Origin: an uncultured Pyrinomonas sp.
GTDB taxonomy: Bacteria; Acidobacteriota; Blastocatellia; Pyrinomonadales; Pyrinomonadaceae
Reading direction: 5' to 3'
NCBI GenBank assembly: GCA_937135995.1
Contig: CAKZOF010000250.1
Coordinates: forward strand, 1-6,254
Length of the DNA stretch: 6,254 nucleotides
Part shown: positions 5,559-6,254 of the stretch, piece after piece
Layout: each line of letters opens with the position of its first letter
Position numbering within the stretch: position 1 is the stretch's first letter
Notes under the pieces: model-generated
Database searches by the model: none
Seen by the model: the letters and a program-made list of their open reading frames with translations, nothing else
What the model was told of the DNA's origin: nothing
Program-made: the position numbers and the translations under genes

Positions 5559-6254
5559 AGCTCGTCGAGATTCATCTTTTGCAGACGGTAGCCCCTTCGA
5601 ACCTCAACCGCGACGACACGAACAGTCCAAAAGATGCCATGTTCGGTGGTTACCGGCGAGCGCGCGTTTCGAGCCAAGCGCAGAAGCGTGCCGCTCGCGT
5701 AGCCTTTAGGGACTTCCTTCCGGAGGAAAATCTTGGCGTTCGCACACGCCTGCTGAAGTCAGAATTGGTCGATAGACTCAAAAAGCAGGGCCGCGACGAA
5801 GAGAAGGCTGGAGTCGCCGTCGAGGCAGCGTTGGGATTCGCCGGTTTCGGTGTCAAGGATGATGGGCGCACCGAGTATTTGCTCTTCCTCGGACGAAGCG
5901 AGATAGATCGGCTAGCTGATCTGATCGATGAAAACTTCGACTCGCTCTCGGCGCAGCAGCAGAAAGGTAAAGCCAAGGGCAGGAATATTCCTGCGGAATT
6001 GGAAAGGTCGTTGGAAAGCATCTTCGACGGCGGCAAAACGGTCGATGTCGCATTGTTCGGACGCATGCTCGCCGATAAACCTGAATTCAATCAAGATGCT
6101 GCGGCGCAGGTAGCACATGCGATCAGCACGCACAAAGTCGATCGCGAATTCGATTTCTACACCGCGGTGGATGACCTCGCGCCCGAAGAGGAAACGGGAG
6201 CCGGAATGATGGGCGATGTAGAATTTTATTCGGCAACGCTCTACCGCTATGCGA
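5555..6254 (+). CDS. casC: Cascade backbone subunit Cas7/Cse4/CasC (3' end outside window)
   Basis: CasC is the RAMP-fold protein that coats the crRNA spacer as a helical hexamer. The first 233 codons are present and the frame is open to the window edge; the family is usually about 340-400 aa, so roughly a third is missing. Recognition is clear. The N-terminus has IHLLQTVAPSNLNRDDTNSP (6-25), then KDAMFGGYRRARVSSQAQKRA (26-46). Later blocks are VDVALFGRMLAD (163-174), AQVAHAISTH (184-193), DFYTAVDDL (200-208) and ETGAGMMGDVEFYSATLYRY (213-232). These carry the fold's first strand, the conserved Arg-rich RNA-contacting loop and the central strands. A Lys/Gln-rich stretch (about 134-143, QQQKGKAKGR) falls in a variable loop between the conserved blocks. 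The ATG overlaps the casB stop (ATGA). Next in a type I-E operon would be cas5e and cas6e, outside the window. Confidence 0.95.
   Translation, partial: MKLVEIHLLQTVAPSNLNRDDTNSPKDAMFGGYRRARVSSQAQKRAARVAFRDFLPEENLGVRTRLLKSELVDRLKKQGRDEEKAGVAVEAALGFAGFGVKDDGRTEYLLFLGRSEIDRLADLIDENFDSLSAQQQKGKAKGRNIPAELERSLESIFDGGKTVDVALFGRMLADKPEFNQDAAAQVAHAISTHKVDREFDFYTAVDDLAPEEETGAGMMGDVEFYSATLYRYA

Noticed and set aside
5650..6133. Long open frames on the minus strand opposite casC
   Set aside because: They lie antisense to a clearly recognisable Cas7 protein, and their translations are low-complexity Ser/Arg/Pro-rich sequence typical of shadow frames.
1..6254. CRISPR array, tRNA/rRNA genes, insertion sequences or attachment sites
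   Set aside because: No regularly spaced direct repeats, no cloverleaf-type structures, no transposase reading frame and no flanking duplications were seen; the non-coding gaps are only about 230 and 213 bases long.

Overview
The window is the 5' part of a type I-E (E. coli/Cascade-type) CRISPR-Cas operon, entirely on the + strand. In order it holds the 3' end of a WYL-domain regulator gene, the nuclease-helicase gene cas3, and the first three Cascade genes casA (cse1/cas8e), casB (cse2) and casC (cas7e); casC runs off the right edge. cas5e, cas6e, cas1, cas2 and the CRISPR array are expected further right but are not in the window, and no repeat-spacer array is visible here.

Layout. Positions 1-289: C-terminal part of a WYL/WCX transcription factor. 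Positions 290-519: non-coding gap of about 230 bases with a GC-rich hairpin just after the regulator stop and a compact palindrome (437-452) that could be an operator. Positions 520-3354: cas3, with a complete HD nuclease domain and a complete SF2 helicase motif set. Positions 3355-3567: a second non-coding gap with a terminator-like hairpin overlapping the cas3 stop, a G-rich tract, a purine/pyrimidine hairpin and a spaced inverted repeat, ending in a strong Shine-Dalgarno sequence. Positions 3568-6254: casA, casB and casC, linked by ATGA stop/start overlaps and each preceded by a good ribosome-binding site.

How the genes work together: CasA, CasB and CasC are Cascade subunits (PAM-recognising large subunit, small subunit and crRNA-coating backbone). 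Cascade finds PAM-flanked foreign DNA and recruits Cas3, which nicks and unwinds or degrades it. The gap between cas3 and casA suggests that cas3 and the Cascade genes can be transcribed separately, as in E. coli. The WYL protein is a plausible local regulator, but nothing in the sequence proves it controls these genes.

Organism: a bacterium with moderately high GC and standard bacterial translation signals. The sequence alone does not support a taxon. No feature falls outside the known type I-E architecture. The points worth a second look are the regulatory-looking structures in the two gaps and the choice of cas3 start.
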